From contig JAHFSX010000025.1 of the NCBI GenBank assembly GCA_023269675.1, forward strand, positions 30,909 through 94,908: 64,000 nucleotides of DNA, written 5' to 3'. Numbering within the stretch: the stretch's first letter is position 1; every line of letters begins with the position of its first letter. The position numbers and the translations under genes were made by a program. Under the pieces are notes generated by a model, which was not told the origin of the DNA, did not search any database, and saw only the letters and a list, made by a program, of their open reading frames with translations. The DNA is from Verrucomicrobiota bacterium. Its GTDB lineage: Bacteria; Verrucomicrobiota; Kiritimatiellia; RFP12; UBA1067. This document shows positions 8,570 through 19,468 of this stretch, piece by piece.

Positions 8570-11500
8570 TCAAAAGATCAACACACGTGTGCCGACGGAC
8601 GGCCGACGCACGACCGTCACTTTCGCGGCCCCTTCCAGCGACACCGCGGAGGCCGTCACCGTATGCGGCCCGCCCGCCGCCGCGCCCGCCGTGAAGAGGC
8701 CGTTGGCATCGATCGTCCCGCCTCCGCTCGCGCTCCACGCGAACGCGGGCCGCGGATCGAGGGGCAGGCTGAACTGGTCATAGGCTTCAGCCGCGAAAAG
8801 CTTCGACTGTCCCGTCTCGACCTCGGCCGCAGCCGGCAGCACCGTGACCAAGGTCGGCGCCGCCTGCACCGCCACCCTGACCGCGCCCGTCGCCGTCAGC
8901 CCCTCGGCATCGCGCACGGCCACCACCAAGGTATAGTCGCCGGCGGCGGAGAAGGTGGCGGTGGTCCGCTTAGCGGCATTATTGCCGTTGACGGAGAAGG
9001 TCACCGCATGCCCGGGCGTGTCGCTCACCGACCAGGTGTAGGTCAGCGCGGCCTCGCCGCGGTCGTCGTCAGCGGTCACGCCCAGCGCGGTTGTCGTGTT
9101 CGTCACCGTGGCGGGATCGGCCGAGGCCGCGGTTATGATCGCCGGCGCGGTGTTGGTCGCGAAATGCGCGGTCACGGTCTTGTTCGTGTTCATCAGAACG
9201 GTCGCCGTGGCGGCATTCGTGTCACTCAGGCCTTCGCCCGTCCAGCGCGTGAAAAACCAGCCTTCCGCCGGCAGGGCGGCGATCGGGGCCTGCATGCCGT
9301 TCTCGTACAGCCCCGCACCCGTGACCGTGCCGCCTTCGAGGGGAACCGCCGAGACGCCGAGGGTCCAGTAGACCGGCGGCGGATAAACCACCGTCACCTG
9401 CGCGGAGCCGTCCAACGACACCGCGGAGGCCGTCACCGCATACGGCCCGCCTGCCGCCGCGCCCGCCGTGAAGAGGCCGCCGGCATCGATCGTCCCGCCG
9501 CCGCTGACGTTCCACGCGAACGCGGGCTGCGGATCGAGGGGCAGGCCGAACTGGTCACAGGCCGCGGCAGCAAAAAGCTTCGTCCGCCCCGTCTCGACCT
9601 CGGCCGCAGCCGGCAGCACCCTGACCGAGGTCGGCGTCGCCTGCACCGCCACCGCGACCGCGCTCGTCGCCGTCAGCCCCTCGGCATCGCTCACGGCCAC
9701 CACAAAGGTGTAGTCGCCGGGCGCGGAGAAGGAAGCCGTGGTCCGCTTAGCGGCATTGCTGCCGTTGACGGAGAAACTCACCGCATGCCCGGGCGTTTCG
9801 TTCACCGACCAGGTGTAGGTCAGCGCGGCCTCGCCGCGGTCGTCGTCCGCCGTCACGCCCAGCGCGGTTGTGGTGTTCGTCACCGTGGCGGGATCGGCTG
9901 AAGCCGCCAGGGTGACCGTCGGCGCGGCGTTGTCCGTATCGTAGCCGCTGATCCGCACCGAATCCACGTACCATCCGGAGCTGGCCGTGCTGGAGTCCGT
10001 ACTCAGCCGCCACCGGGCGCGCAGGGTCTTGCCGCCATAGGTCGCCTGGTCGAGGGCGACCACCACCTCGGTGAAGGCGCCGCCGCCGGCGCCGGTCCAT
10101 GCGGCCTTGCCCACCAGTTCCGCCTGGTTTTTGGATCCGCCTTGCGGCCGTCCCTGGATCGTCGCGGCGTAGCCGCCCTGCGCAAAGGACGCGCCCGAGC
10201 CGCCGGCCCCGATCTCGTACCAGTTGGTGCCGCTGTTCGGCGACAGCTCCAGCAGCCCGCCGTCGTAGGCCTCGGTGGTGTACTTATGCCAGAAGTGCAG
10301 CCGCAGCCGCTGGGCGGTGGGCGAAATCGCAAAGCCCTCCGACAACAGGTTGTCCGTGTTTTTGCTGGCAGGGCCAGACGCGAAATAGCAGTTGGGCGGC
10401 GTCTGACTCTGGAGAGTGGTCAGCGCCCAGTAGGTGGAGCCGATATTCGCGCTGGCGGACCATCCCGGCGCGCCCGGATCAAAGCCCTGGCTGAGCAGCG
10501 TGCCGACCACGGTGAACGCGGCCTGACGCGTGCCCGACTTCTCGCCGGGGTTCGTCACACGCACATTCCACGGCCCCTTGGCCATCGACGTGACGTCCAC
10601 CACACACGCGAGGGCGTTCGACGTGACGCTCGAGACGCTGGCGGAAACGTCCGGCTGCCCCGCCCGCAGGAAAGTGACCGCGGAGCCGGCTGCGAAGAAC
10701 TGCCCCGAGACGGTTACGGCCACGGCCCCCGTCTCGCAGAGATCGGGCGAAACGGCGGTTACGGAAGGGGCCCGCGCGGTGAACGCGGATGCCAGCGTCC
10801 CGGACTTGCCGTCCGGATTGGTCACACGCACGCCCCACACGCCAGCCGCCATCCACGTGACATCGACGGTGCACCCGATGGCGGCGGAGGTGACGCTCGT
10901 CACGCTGGCGGGCACGTCGCCGTATCCGTCGCGCACGAAAGCCACGGTGGCCCCGGAGGCAAAGGCTTCGCCCGCGACGGTGAGCGCCAAGGCCCCGCTC
11001 ACGGCCGCATTGGGCGAGACCGACTGCGGGGCGGGTGAAGATGACGCCGACCCGGAGATCAGCAGGGCATAATTCTGCTGGTTATTGACGAGCGTGCCGC
11101 TGTAGGAGATGACCGCCTGGTAGGTGCCCGCCGCAGGCGGCGCAGCCACATAAACCTGCTCGACGTTGTCCGTGTTGTTCGTGCCGGTCGTTGCGGCAGC
11201 GGACATGGACGCGACAGTCCAGGCACCGACAAACGGCATCACATACGGGAGATGTTGGGTTCCCGCCGGGCCGACAACACGCAGGTTCAGGTTGTTCATC
11301 AGCCGCGTCGTCCGTGAATCGGCCGCGGTGGTGGCCGCACCTGCGGGATCGGTCCAGCACAGCGTCACGCGGATAGGCGACACTCCGTCCCACGCGAAAC
11401 TGTGTGTTCGCGTCGCCGCGCTTGGGGTGAGCTGCTGCTCGGCCAGCCGGGGCACGGCTGAGTTCGTCGCCACGGAAGCGATGAGATCGGCGGCCGCCTT

Positions 11501-12889
11501 CGCATTGATCAGCCCCCAGCCGTACTGGTAGTCCGGCCCGGCCGTGCCGAGGTCTGACGCCGTATGGATCAGCAGCCCCTTGAGCGTGCTCGCCCGCAGG
11601 CACTGGCCCGGGAACAGGGCCCCATAGTAACTCACGAGCAACTGCGCCGTGCCCGCCGCGCTCGGCGTCGCCATGCTCGTGCCGCTCATGTATCCATAGG
11701 CCGCGTCCGAGCCACAAAGGGACGAATACAGGCTATACCCGTTCGCCACCAGATCGGGCTTGATGCGTCCGTCGTCGGTCGGCCCCCACGAGGAAAAAGA
11801 CGTCATCGTCGCGCCCGACAGGCTGCGTACGCCGCCGCTGACCGCATCGCCCACCGCGCCCACGGTCACGACGTTCTTGGCCAGCGCGTAGTAGCTCAAG
11901 GTGTCGTACCCGCCGCGATACACACTGTCGCCCGGTGGGTGCAGGGCCGGATCGTAAGCGACCGTGGAGCCGCCGATCGACACCGACGCGCCAGCCGAGG
12001 GATTGTCCCCCCGGTCGTTGCCGGCCGCCCAGAAGATCAGGTAGTAGGGCAGGCTGTAGGCGAGCGCGTCGGTATCCCGCGTGGTGGCGCTGTACATCCC
12101 GAAGTCGTTCGCGATGCCGGCCGCGGTGGTGCCCGAGCCGTACCAGGTGTACGCCGGCGTTGCCGTGTAGGCCCAGCCGGCTGAGTACCCGTAGCTGTGG
12201 CTGGAAATGTAAATCTTGTCGGCTTCACCGGGATAGGAGGCGCCCCGCGACGTCATCTCGCTGAGGTCGCCGGTCCAGTCGTAGCTGTCCACGCTCACGG
12301 CGGGCGCCATGCCTTTGGCGGACGCCGTGTAGCCGGAGGCGCTGATCGTTCCGGCGACGTGCGTGGAGTGGTCGACCGTGGCTGACGAGCCGTCCATCGT
12401 CCTCACGCGCGCGCCGAACTCCCGGTGCGTGGTGCGCGCGGAGCTGGCGTCCCACAAGCCGACGGTGCCGCCGCTGCCGCTCATATTGTAGGGCGCGGCC
12501 CACAGCAGGTTGGCCCCCGAGGAGATCCCGGCGTTGACGTTGCACGTCGCGTAATAGAGCGGCTGATCGCCGTCGAAATCCATCAGCTCGCGCGCGCCGC
12601 CGTTCGGCAGCGCCACCCGCAGCGGCCATCCGCGCAGGCGGGCCAGGGCCTCCGTTTCCACACGCCTGTCGCGGCCGATCCGGTCCAGCTCTTCGACCAC
12701 GCGCCGCCGCGTTTCGGGATTGCGCAGCTCGCCCGCCCCCTCCAGGATTTCAGTGCGCGTACGCGGCGGCTGCGCCGGGCCCTGCAAGGGACCCGCCCCG
12801 GCCGCCAGCGCGTCCGTAAGCGGCCACCCCGCTGCGGCCGTCACGGCCAGCAGCAGCCAGCGTACCTTTACACAGAAACTCGACTTCAT
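8570..12889 (-). CDS. Large multidomain secreted S8 protease
   Basis: A 1439-aa exported subtilase. Signal peptide MKSSFCVKVRWLLLAVTAAA. Triad D147 (GLWDASSA), H177 (DHSTHVAGT) and S405 (GTSMATPSAAG). The protease and jelly-roll part parallels the neighbouring 739-aa paralogue. Downstream come two TIG/IPT-like repeats (about 650-800), a jelly-roll domain of the MAM/immune-inhibitor type (about 810-990, LHFWHKYTTEAYDGGLLEL) and then two copies of a PKD-like plus Big-like module. These flank an InlB-type bacterial repeat (GWFFTRWTGEG). The end GTRVLIF carries no obvious sorting signal. The protein probably acts outside the cell on protein or glycoprotein substrates, with the tail domains for adhesion or binding. 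Confidence 0.9.
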   Translation of the reverse strand: MKSSFCVKVRWLLLAVTAAAGWPLTDALAAGAGPLQGPAQPPRTRTEILEGAGELRNPETRRRVVEELDRIGRDRRVETEALARLRGWPLRVALPNGGARELMDFDGDQPLYYATCNVNAGISSGANLLWAAPYNMSGSGGTVGLWDASSARTTHREFGARVRTMDGSSATVDHSTHVAGTISASGYTASAKGMAPAVSVDSYDWTGDLSEMTSRGASYPGEADKIYISSHSYGYSAGWAYTATPAYTWYGSGTTAAGIANDFGMYSATTRDTDALAYSLPYYLIFWAAGNDRGDNPSAGASVSIGGSTVAYDPALHPPGDSVYRGGYDTLSYYALAKNVVTVGAVGDAVSGGVRSLSGATMTSFSSWGPTDDGRIKPDLVANGYSLYSSLCGSDAAYGYMSGTSMATPSAAGTAQLLVSYYGALFPGQCLRASTLKGLLIHTASDLGTAGPDYQYGWGLINAKAAADLIASVATNSAVPRLAEQQLTPSAATRTHSFAWDGVSPIRVTLCWTDPAGAATTAADSRTTRLMNNLNLRVVGPAGTQHLPYVMPFVGAWTVASMSAAATTGTNNTDNVEQVYVAAPPAAGTYQAVISYSGTLVNNQQNYALLISGSASSSPAPQSVSPNAAVSGALALTVAGEAFASGATVAFVRDGYGDVPASVTSVTSAAIGCTVDVTWMAAGVWGVRVTNPDGKSGTLASAFTARAPSVTAVSPDLCETGAVAVTVSGQFFAAGSAVTFLRAGQPDVSASVSSVTSNALACVVDVTSMAKGPWNVRVTNPGEKSGTRQAAFTVVGTLLSQGFDPGAPGWSASANIGSTYWALTTLQSQTPPNCYFASGPASKNTDNLLSEGFAISPTAQRLRLHFWHKYTTEAYDGGLLELSPNSGTNWYEIGAGGSGASFAQGGYAATIQGRPQGGSKNQAELVGKAAWTGAGGGAFTEVVVALDQATYGGKTLRARWRLSTDSSTASSGWYVDSVRISGYDTDNAAPTVTLAASADPATVTNTTTALGVTADDDRGEAALTYTWSVNETPGHAVSFSVNGSNAAKRTTASFSAPGDYTFVVAVSDAEGLTATSAVAVAVQATPTSVRVLPAAAEVETGRTKLFAAAACDQFGLPLDPQPAFAWNVSGGGTIDAGGLFTAGAAAGGPYAVTASAVSLDGSAQVTVVYPPPVYWTLGVSAVPLEGGTVTGAGLYENGMQAPIAALPAEGWFFTRWTGEGLSDTNAATATVLMNTNKTVTAHFATNTAPAIITAASADPATVTNTTTALGVTADDDRGEAALTYTWSVSDTPGHAVTFSVNGNNAAKRTTATFSAAGDYTLVVAVRDAEGLTATGAVRVAVQAAPTLVTVLPAAAEVETGQSKLFAAEAYDQFSLPLDPRPAFAWSASGGGTIDANGLFTAGAAAGGPHTVTASAVSLEGAAKVTVVRRPSVGTRVLIF
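8632..9905. repeat. Intragenic direct duplication, 777-bp period
   Basis: Segments 8632-9128 and 9409-9905 are nearly identical DNA. Landmarks at both ends (acaccgcgga at 8641 and 9418; cgtcaccgtg at 9101 and 9878) keep the same 777-bp offset, so there is no net indel. The period equals 259 codons. The copies encode the PKD/Big module pair; the spacer encodes the InlB-type repeat. Confidence 0.9.
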
Positions 12890-12923
12890 TGCTTCATTTT
12901 ATCAAACGGTTCTCATCGCGTCA

Positions 12924-14363
12924 TCAAAAACCACTCCGCAAGTTGTCGAAGAGCGGGGCTCCAGCTGCTCCGTGCACCCGATGCGCGCCCCGCCCGCATC
13001 GGGCCAGAGCGCCGCCGGCCGCCGCCGGCGCTGCGCCGTTTAAAACGCCCGGCACGACCGCTTGCCCGCCGGGCTGGCCCGGACCGCCCGGGGCGGGCAC
13101 CGCGGCACCGCGCGCGCCCGGCGGCGCCACCAGCAGCCACACCGCCACAATGGCCAGAGAGGCGAGCGTCACGGGGATGCCGGCCCGCGCGTGTTCGCGG
13201 AAGGTCAGCGTCACGCCCAATCCGCGCGCCTGTTCGATCACGATCAGGTTCGCGATGCTGCCGATGGTGATGAGGTTGCCCGCGAAGGTGCTCGCCAGCG
13301 CCAGCACGTACCACGACTCGGCCGGCGCCCCGTCGAGGAACCGCACCAGCAGCATCACCGCCGGCACGTTGCTCACCAGGTTGCTCAGCAGCGCGCCCAC
13401 GGCGGTCAGCGCATACGGGTCGGCCACAGCCACGCCCTGTCCCGCCAGCCATTCCAGCAACCGCGCGGGCGCCCCGGTCGTCTCGATCCCCGCGATCACC
13501 ACGAACAGTCCGCAAAAGAGCATGATCAGGCTCCAGTCGATCAGCCCCAGCAGCCGCCGCACGTCCATCCGCCGGCTGCACAGCAGCACCCCGCCCGCCG
13601 CGAGCGCGGTGATCTCGCGCGGCACCCGCGTGAAGAACAGGGCCATCACGGCCCCCGCGACCAGCAGCCCCTTCCACATCGGCCACAGGGGCTCCGTTTG
13701 CGGTTCCACGTTGAACGTTGAGCGTTTCCCCTCCGCCGGCTCGGCGGCGCCGCCTGTTTCCAGCTTGCCCCGGTAGATCCAGAGCAAGGTCCCGTACGCC
13801 GCGCCCAACGCCAGCAGCGACGGCAGGCCGCACCACGCCAGGAAGCGCCCGAAATCCAGCCGGCCCACCTGCCCGATCAGCATGTTCTGCGGATTTCCGA
13901 TCAGGGTCGCTGCCGAGCCGATGTTGCTGGCGCAGGCGAGCCCGATCAGATAGGGCATGGGGTTGAGCCTCGCCCGCAGCACGGCCATCGTGAGGACCGG
14001 CGTGAACGCCAGACAGACGATATCGTTGACCAAGATGGCCGACAGCGTGCCGCTCACCGCCATCAGCAGCAGCAGAAACTTTCTCGGCTGCGCGGTCAGG
14101 CCGCCCAGCGCCCAGGCCGCGCGCGTGTAGAAGCCGCTTAAACGCAACTGGGCCGAGACCAGCATCAGCCCGAAGAGCAACAGCAGCGTGGGCGCGTCGA
14201 TCGAGCCCATCGCCGCATCCAGCGGCAGCACGCCGGCGGCGACCATCGCGATCGCGCCCAACAGGGCGATGCCCGTGCGGTCAATCGTCAGCCCCGGTAT
14301 GCCACCCACCGCAATCCCGCAATAGGTGGCGCCGAAAATCAGCCAGCAGAGGAGAGGATTCAT
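12924..14363 (-). CDS. ArsB/NhaD-superfamily ion transporter
   Basis: A polytopic inner-membrane protein of about 479 aa, of the ArsB/NhaD/DASS type. At least ten hydrophobic segments are visible. Two inverted halves each carry an Asn/Ser-rich hairpin region: ILVNDIVCLAFTPVL with GSAATLIGNPQNMLIG in the first, and LVSNVPAVMLL with NLITIGSIANLIVIEQA in the second. The substrate may be an anion or Na+/H+. The central cytoplasmic loop (EGKRSTFNVEPQTEPLW) is partly encoded by an ACGTTGA-type repeat at 13707-13727. After the last helix a Gly/Ala/Pro-rich tail of about 65 residues is unusual. The start is uncertain: ATG 14363 best fits a TM start, and ATG 14375 is possible. Confidence 0.8.
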   Translation of the reverse strand: MNPLLCWLIFGATYCGIAVGGIPGLTIDRTGIALLGAIAMVAAGVLPLDAAMGSIDAPTLLLLFGLMLVSAQLRLSGFYTRAAWALGGLTAQPRKFLLLLMAVSGTLSAILVNDIVCLAFTPVLTMAVLRARLNPMPYLIGLACASNIGSAATLIGNPQNMLIGQVGRLDFGRFLAWCGLPSLLALGAAYGTLLWIYRGKLETGGAAEPAEGKRSTFNVEPQTEPLWPMWKGLLVAGAVMALFFTRVPREITALAAGGVLLCSRRMDVRRLLGLIDWSLIMLFCGLFVVIAGIETTGAPARLLEWLAGQGVAVADPYALTAVGALLSNLVSNVPAVMLLVRFLDGAPAESWYVLALASTFAGNLITIGSIANLIVIEQARGLGVTLTFREHARAGIPVTLASLAIVAVWLLVAPPGARGAAVPAPGGPGQPGGQAVVPGVLNGAAPAAAGGALARCGRGAHRVHGAAGAPLFDNLRSGF

Positions 14364-14492
14364 AGAGGCCGCCATCTTACCGCATCCGCGCCACGCGCGG
14401 CAACTCATCCCCTGACGAAAAGGTGCTTGAGTCAGCGCGTGCCGTCTGGCAAGCTATGCGCATAATCATGTTCCCTGCAAAGGAGAGACGGT

Positions 14493-15110
14493 ATGGCTAC
14501 GGCACGTAAAGAAGTGGAGATCACGCTCCACAGCATCCACATCCCCGAGACGGCCTCCGGGCTCGACACCGAAACGACGCACCTGCTCAGCGCGGACCTG
14601 GTTTGGCCGCGGGTCGGCGTCGCGCAAAAGAGCGCGACGCAAACCTGCGCGCTCAAAAAAGGGCACGCCGAGTTCGCCGCCGTCAACTGGGGCCGGCGCA
14701 TCCTGTTCAAGGAAAGCGTCGAGGGCCGTTTCGCGCTGGCGCTCACCCTGACCGAGTCGCTGGACGACGAGGATCTCGAGCAGTTCTTCCGCTTCTGCGC
14801 CGGGGCCTTCCTGTCCATCGGCGCGGGCCTGGTCGAAAGCGCCGCCAGGCCGGCCGGCAAGCTGGCCGCCGCGCCTTTGGACTACGCCGCGAAAAACATC
14901 GGCAAGTATCCGGGGCCGACGCTGCTCGTCGAGGGCCTGGCGGAGCTGGACAGCGCCGACTTCCCTGCGAGCGGAGGCGAGAGGCTGCTCACCCTGCGGA
15001 TGGCCGCGGCGCGACGCCTGATGGGACTCGGCACCCGCAAGCCGCGCAGGCTGCTGCTCGAAAAGGGCGCGCCGGACGGAGAGGTCACCCTCGCCGTACG
15101 CACCCTGTAA
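14493..15110 (+). CDS. Conserved-looking hypothetical protein, 205 aa
   Basis: I do not recognise this family. A strong AAGGAGAG Shine-Dalgarno lies 6 nt before the ATG. The protein begins ATARKEVEITLHSIHIPET, then has beta-rich stretches (GRRILFKESVEGRFALALTL), an acidic segment (ESLDDEDLEQFFRFC), a weakly hydrophobic Ala/Gly helix (GAFLSIGAGLVESAARPAGK) and a basic C-terminal half with KPRRLLLEKGAPDG. There is no signal peptide or clear membrane span. It is a single plus-strand gene between two minus-strand transcription units, and its stop codon abuts the secDF terminator. It is likely cytosolic, of unknown function. Confidence 0.75.
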   Translation: MATARKEVEITLHSIHIPETASGLDTETTHLLSADLVWPRVGVAQKSATQTCALKKGHAEFAAVNWGRRILFKESVEGRFALALTLTESLDDEDLEQFFRFCAGAFLSIGAGLVESAARPAGKLAAAPLDYAAKNIGKYPGPTLLVEGLAELDSADFPASGGERLLTLRMAAARRLMGLGTRKPRRLLLEKGAPDGEVTLAVRTL

Positions 15111-15144
15111 AAAAAGAGGGCGCGCGTTCGGCACGCGCGCCCTC
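15109..15144 (-). terminator. Terminator of secDF, shared with convergent gene
   Basis: A 12-bp perfect stem (GAGGGCGCGCGT / ACGCGCGCCCTC) with a 5-nt loop. On the minus strand it is followed by seven T, which overlap the TAA stop of the convergent 205-aa gene. On the plus strand only TT follows, so termination should be stronger for secDF. Confidence 0.88.
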
Positions 15145-15168
15145 TTCAGAAGATCAACCGGTCTCGCC

Positions 15169-17706
15169 TCACACCGGCTTCGAGACCGCCATGCCGGGCC
15201 GGCGGCCGCGGTACCAAGCCAGCATGAGCGGCGTGGCGATAAAGATGGACGAGTAGGTGCCGACGACCAGGCCGATCAGCATCGCCAGGGCGAAATCGTT
15301 GATCGCGCCGCCGCCGAAGATGAACAGCGACAGCGTGGCGATCACCACCGTCAGCGAGGTCAGAATCGTGCGGCTCAAGGTCTTGTTGATGGCCAGGTTG
15401 CACAAGGTCTTGAAGTCCATCTTGGGATCCTTGCGCATATCCTCGCGGATGCGGTCAAAGACCACGATGGTGTCGTTGATCGAGTAACCGACGATCGTCA
15501 GCAGGGCCGCGATCGTGGTCAGGCTCACCTGCCGTCCCATCAGGCTGTAGATGCCCAACGTGAAGAACGCGTCATGCGCCAAGGCCATCACGCCGCCGAA
15601 CGCGAAGCCGAACTCGAAGCGGATCGACACGTAGATCAAGATGCCGACCAGCGAGAGGAGAATCGCCCACTGCGCCGACCGCTTGAGATCCGCGCCGATC
15701 TCCGAGCCGACGTCCTCTTCGCCCGCCAGCTTGAACTTGCTCTCGGGCGCGCCTTTGGCCAGCGCATCCTCGATGACCTTGGAAGAGTTCTGGTCGCCGA
15801 TCTTCATCGTGCCGGTCTTGACGAGCAGCAGATTGCCAGACCCGTCAGGCGAAGACTCGTACTGAAGGGCGGAATCGGTCACAACCGCGCCGACGATTTT
15901 CCGCACCACGCCGATATCGGCCTTCTTGTCGTACGAGAACGTCATGGAGGCGCCGCCCGTGAAGTCCACGGCCATCACCTCCGCCGGCGTCGTGAACGCG
16001 CGGAACAGGAAGATCGCCATGGTCACGAGGATGATCGCCAGCGAGGTGAATCCCGCCGCTTTGCCCCAGCTCAGGAAGTCGAAGTTGATGTTCTTCATGA
16101 ACTGCATCATGCGGTACGGCTTGGTCCGGGTCTCGGACGCCGTCGCGTTGAAGATCAGGCGCGTCACGACCAGCGCCGTGAACATGCTGATGATGATGCC
16201 CGCCGAGAGGGTGATCGCATACCCGCGGATCGGCCCGGTGCCCACAACGAAGAGGATCACGCCCGTGAGCAACGTGGTGACGTTCGAGTCGAAGATCGCC
16301 GAAAACGCCCGGTGATAGCCCGCGTCCACCGCCGCGCGCACCGACTTGCCCAGCGCGAACTCCTCACGCATGCGCTCGAAGATCAGCACGTTCGCGTCCA
16401 CCGCCATGCCGAGGGTCAGCACGAAGCCGGCGATACCGGGCATGGTCAGCACCGGCAGGTCCAGCGTGTTCTTGGAGACGGCCGAGTCCTTCACGAAGAT
16501 GGCCATGATGCTGGAGGTCACGATCAGTGCCGCCGGCATCAGGAGCACGTCCAGGAACAGCGCGACGTTGGCGATCAGGCCGCAATACGAATAGTAGAAG
16601 AGCATGAACAGCGCGACCAGCAGCGTGCCGATCACCGCCGCCTTGACGCCGCTGCGGACGGCATCCGCGCCGAGCGTGGACTCGACCGAACGCTTCTCCA
16701 GAATCTTCATCGGCGCGGGCAGCGAGCCGGCGTTCAGGATGTTGCGCAGCACGGCCGCCTCGGACCAGGAGAAGCTGCCCTCGATGACGGCGCGGCCGTT
16801 GGGGATCTCGGTGCGCAGCACCGGCGCGGAGTAGAGCGTGTCGTCCAGCACGATGGCGAGCTGGCGGCCCACCTCGCTGTCCTTGTTGCGCGAGCCGCGC
16901 GGCGAATACGCCTTGGTCAGCTTCGCGAACTCGGCGGAGCCCTTGGCGTTGAACACCAGCGAGACATGCACGCGGCCGGTCATCGACTCGATTTCGACCG
17001 AGGCGCTGGACAGCGCCTCGCCCGTCATCTCGGCCTTGCGGAGCACAAACACCGGCCGGTAGGTCACCAAGCCGTTGGCGTTCTGGGCGCGTTCCAGCAT
17101 GAAGGCGTAACGCGGATCGGGCACCTCGAAGAGCGAGAGGCGGCGCGCGTAGTCGGGGTCCTTCACCAACTCGTTATAGTTCGGGCCGCGCTTGAACGAG
17201 CGCCCGTCTTCCCCGGAGACGTACCCTTCCGGCAGGCGCCCGGAGGCGAAAACCTTGTCGACCAGCTGGTCGTTCTGCTTATGCACCAGCTTGAACTCGA
17301 GGAAGGCGGCGCTCTGGATGCTCTTTTCGGCCGCATCGCGCTGATCGGCGCTGATGCCGGGGAGCTGCACGGTGATGCGGTGGTTCTTGCCGCCCTGAAT
17401 GACCGGCTCGTTGACGCCCAACGTGTCGATGCGGTTGCGCATCACCTCGATGGCGCGCGCGTCGGCATCCTTCATGATGTTGGCGACCTGGTTCTGCACT
17501 TCCACATCCGTCAGCTCGACATCGCCCGACTTGATGTTGTTGCGCAGCTTCGCCTCATCGATCGCGACTGTAAAGCTCGTGCCGCCCGAGAGGTCCAGAC
17601 CCAGCCGGATCTTGCCCTTGGGCCCCGTCGGGGGGTACACCACATACACGGAAAAAACAGCGACGATGGCGAGCACCAGCCACTTCCAGAGGTCATTTCT
17701 ACTCAT
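15169..17706 (-). CDS. secDF: Protein translocase subunit SecDF, fused
   Basis: An 845-aa fusion of SecD and SecF, the proton-driven membrane components that assist SecYEG in late protein export. The SecD half has an N-terminal helix, the GLDLSGGTSF motif, the periplasmic P1 domain, and the membrane block ending in GMAVDANVLIFERMREE. The SecF half starts near residue 560 with its own helix, VDFTGGASMTF, and GYSINDTIVVFDRIRE. Both halves keep the family's charged TM residues. A GGAG lies 11 nt before the ATG. Downstream of yajC and tgt on the same strand, it ends the common tgt-yajC-secDF arrangement. Confidence 0.97.
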   Translation of the reverse strand: MSRNDLWKWLVLAIVAVFSVYVVYPPTGPKGKIRLGLDLSGGTSFTVAIDEAKLRNNIKSGDVELTDVEVQNQVANIMKDADARAIEVMRNRIDTLGVNEPVIQGGKNHRITVQLPGISADQRDAAEKSIQSAAFLEFKLVHKQNDQLVDKVFASGRLPEGYVSGEDGRSFKRGPNYNELVKDPDYARRLSLFEVPDPRYAFMLERAQNANGLVTYRPVFVLRKAEMTGEALSSASVEIESMTGRVHVSLVFNAKGSAEFAKLTKAYSPRGSRNKDSEVGRQLAIVLDDTLYSAPVLRTEIPNGRAVIEGSFSWSEAAVLRNILNAGSLPAPMKILEKRSVESTLGADAVRSGVKAAVIGTLLVALFMLFYYSYCGLIANVALFLDVLLMPAALIVTSSIMAIFVKDSAVSKNTLDLPVLTMPGIAGFVLTLGMAVDANVLIFERMREEFALGKSVRAAVDAGYHRAFSAIFDSNVTTLLTGVILFVVGTGPIRGYAITLSAGIIISMFTALVVTRLIFNATASETRTKPYRMMQFMKNINFDFLSWGKAAGFTSLAIILVTMAIFLFRAFTTPAEVMAVDFTGGASMTFSYDKKADIGVVRKIVGAVVTDSALQYESSPDGSGNLLLVKTGTMKIGDQNSSKVIEDALAKGAPESKFKLAGEEDVGSEIGADLKRSAQWAILLSLVGILIYVSIRFEFGFAFGGVMALAHDAFFTLGIYSLMGRQVSLTTIAALLTIVGYSINDTIVVFDRIREDMRKDPKMDFKTLCNLAINKTLSRTILTSLTVVIATLSLFIFGGGAINDFALAMLIGLVVGTYSSIFIATPLMLAWYRGRRPGMAVSKPV

Positions 17707-17722
17707 TTTTCAACAGCTCCAC

Positions 17723-17753
17723 ATTATGACGCGACTTACCCTAACAATGACAA
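17723..17753 (-). promoter_or_regulatory. Possible internal promoter for secDF
   Basis: On the minus strand TTGTCA (17753-17748), 19 nt, CATAAT (17728-17723), in the 113-bp gap between yajC and secDF. It would give a short 5' UTR. The match is moderate. Confidence 0.35.
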
Positions 17754-17819
17754 ATGAGGGAGAATAATAACACACTCGCCCCAAACGTTTCACCCATGAA
17801 GTTCAAAAAAACGAGCCGT

Positions 17820-18161
17820 CTACTTCGCCTCGTCCAGCGTGGCCGCCTCGCCGTCCTTGAGCACGCGGCTCACCGCGGCCCGCGCGACCTCGACCGAGAC
17901 CCGGGGAGCGATCTCCACCAGGAAGGTGGCGTCGCGCGCCTCGGTGATCGTCCCGATCAGCCCGCCCGCGAAGATGACCTTCTGGCCCGCGCGGAGCTCG
18001 GAGATCATGCGCAGCCGGTCCTTCTCCTTGCGCTGCTGCGGGCGGATCATCATGAAATAGAAGATGCCGAACACCAGCACCATCGGGATCAACATGCCGC
18101 CCATGCCCATCACACCCTGCGGCGCGGCCGCTTGCGCCATCATCATCATTCCTGCGTTCAT
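17820..18161 (-). CDS. yajC: Preprotein translocase subunit YajC
   Basis: A 113-aa protein with a Met/Gly-rich N-terminus, one membrane helix (MLIPMVLVFGIFYFMMI) and the family hallmark RPQQRKEKDRLRMI right after it. The small cytosolic beta domain follows (LRAGQKVIFAGGLIGTI). YajC associates with SecDF in the inner membrane. The Shine-Dalgarno TTAGGAGAAAACGA is excellent. The gene lies between tgt and secDF, its usual place. Confidence 0.97.
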   Translation of the reverse strand: MNAGMMMMAQAAAPQGVMGMGGMLIPMVLVFGIFYFMMIRPQQRKEKDRLRMISELRAGQKVIFAGGLIGTITEARDATFLVEIAPRVSVEVARAAVSRVLKDGEAATLDEAK

Positions 18162-18235
18162 TCGTTTTCTCCTAAGAAAGTGGAATCTCGGGGATTCCGG
18201 GTTTTTCGTTTCGCGTTTCCAGTTTCAAATCCCCG

Positions 18236-19408
<1,173 letters not shown>

Positions 19409-19417
19409 GAAGGCGCG

Positions 19418-19447
19418 TAGTTAAACACAATCCCCCCGTCTGACCAA
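19418..19447 (-). promoter_or_regulatory. Promoter for tgt, near-leaderless
   Basis: On the minus strand TTGGTC (19447-19442), 18 nt, TAACTA (19423-19418). The tgt ATG at 19408 lies 9 nt after the -10 box, so the predicted 5' UTR is 0-4 nt. Confidence 0.5.
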
Positions 19448-19468
19448 GAAGAAAACGCCAACTTGCTG

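Noticed and set aside
8313..8783. Possible 156-aa plus-strand gene in the protease intergenic gap
   Set aside because: It has no Shine-Dalgarno or family signature, runs antisense into the larger S8 gene, and its start region coincides with an AT-rich promoter patch.
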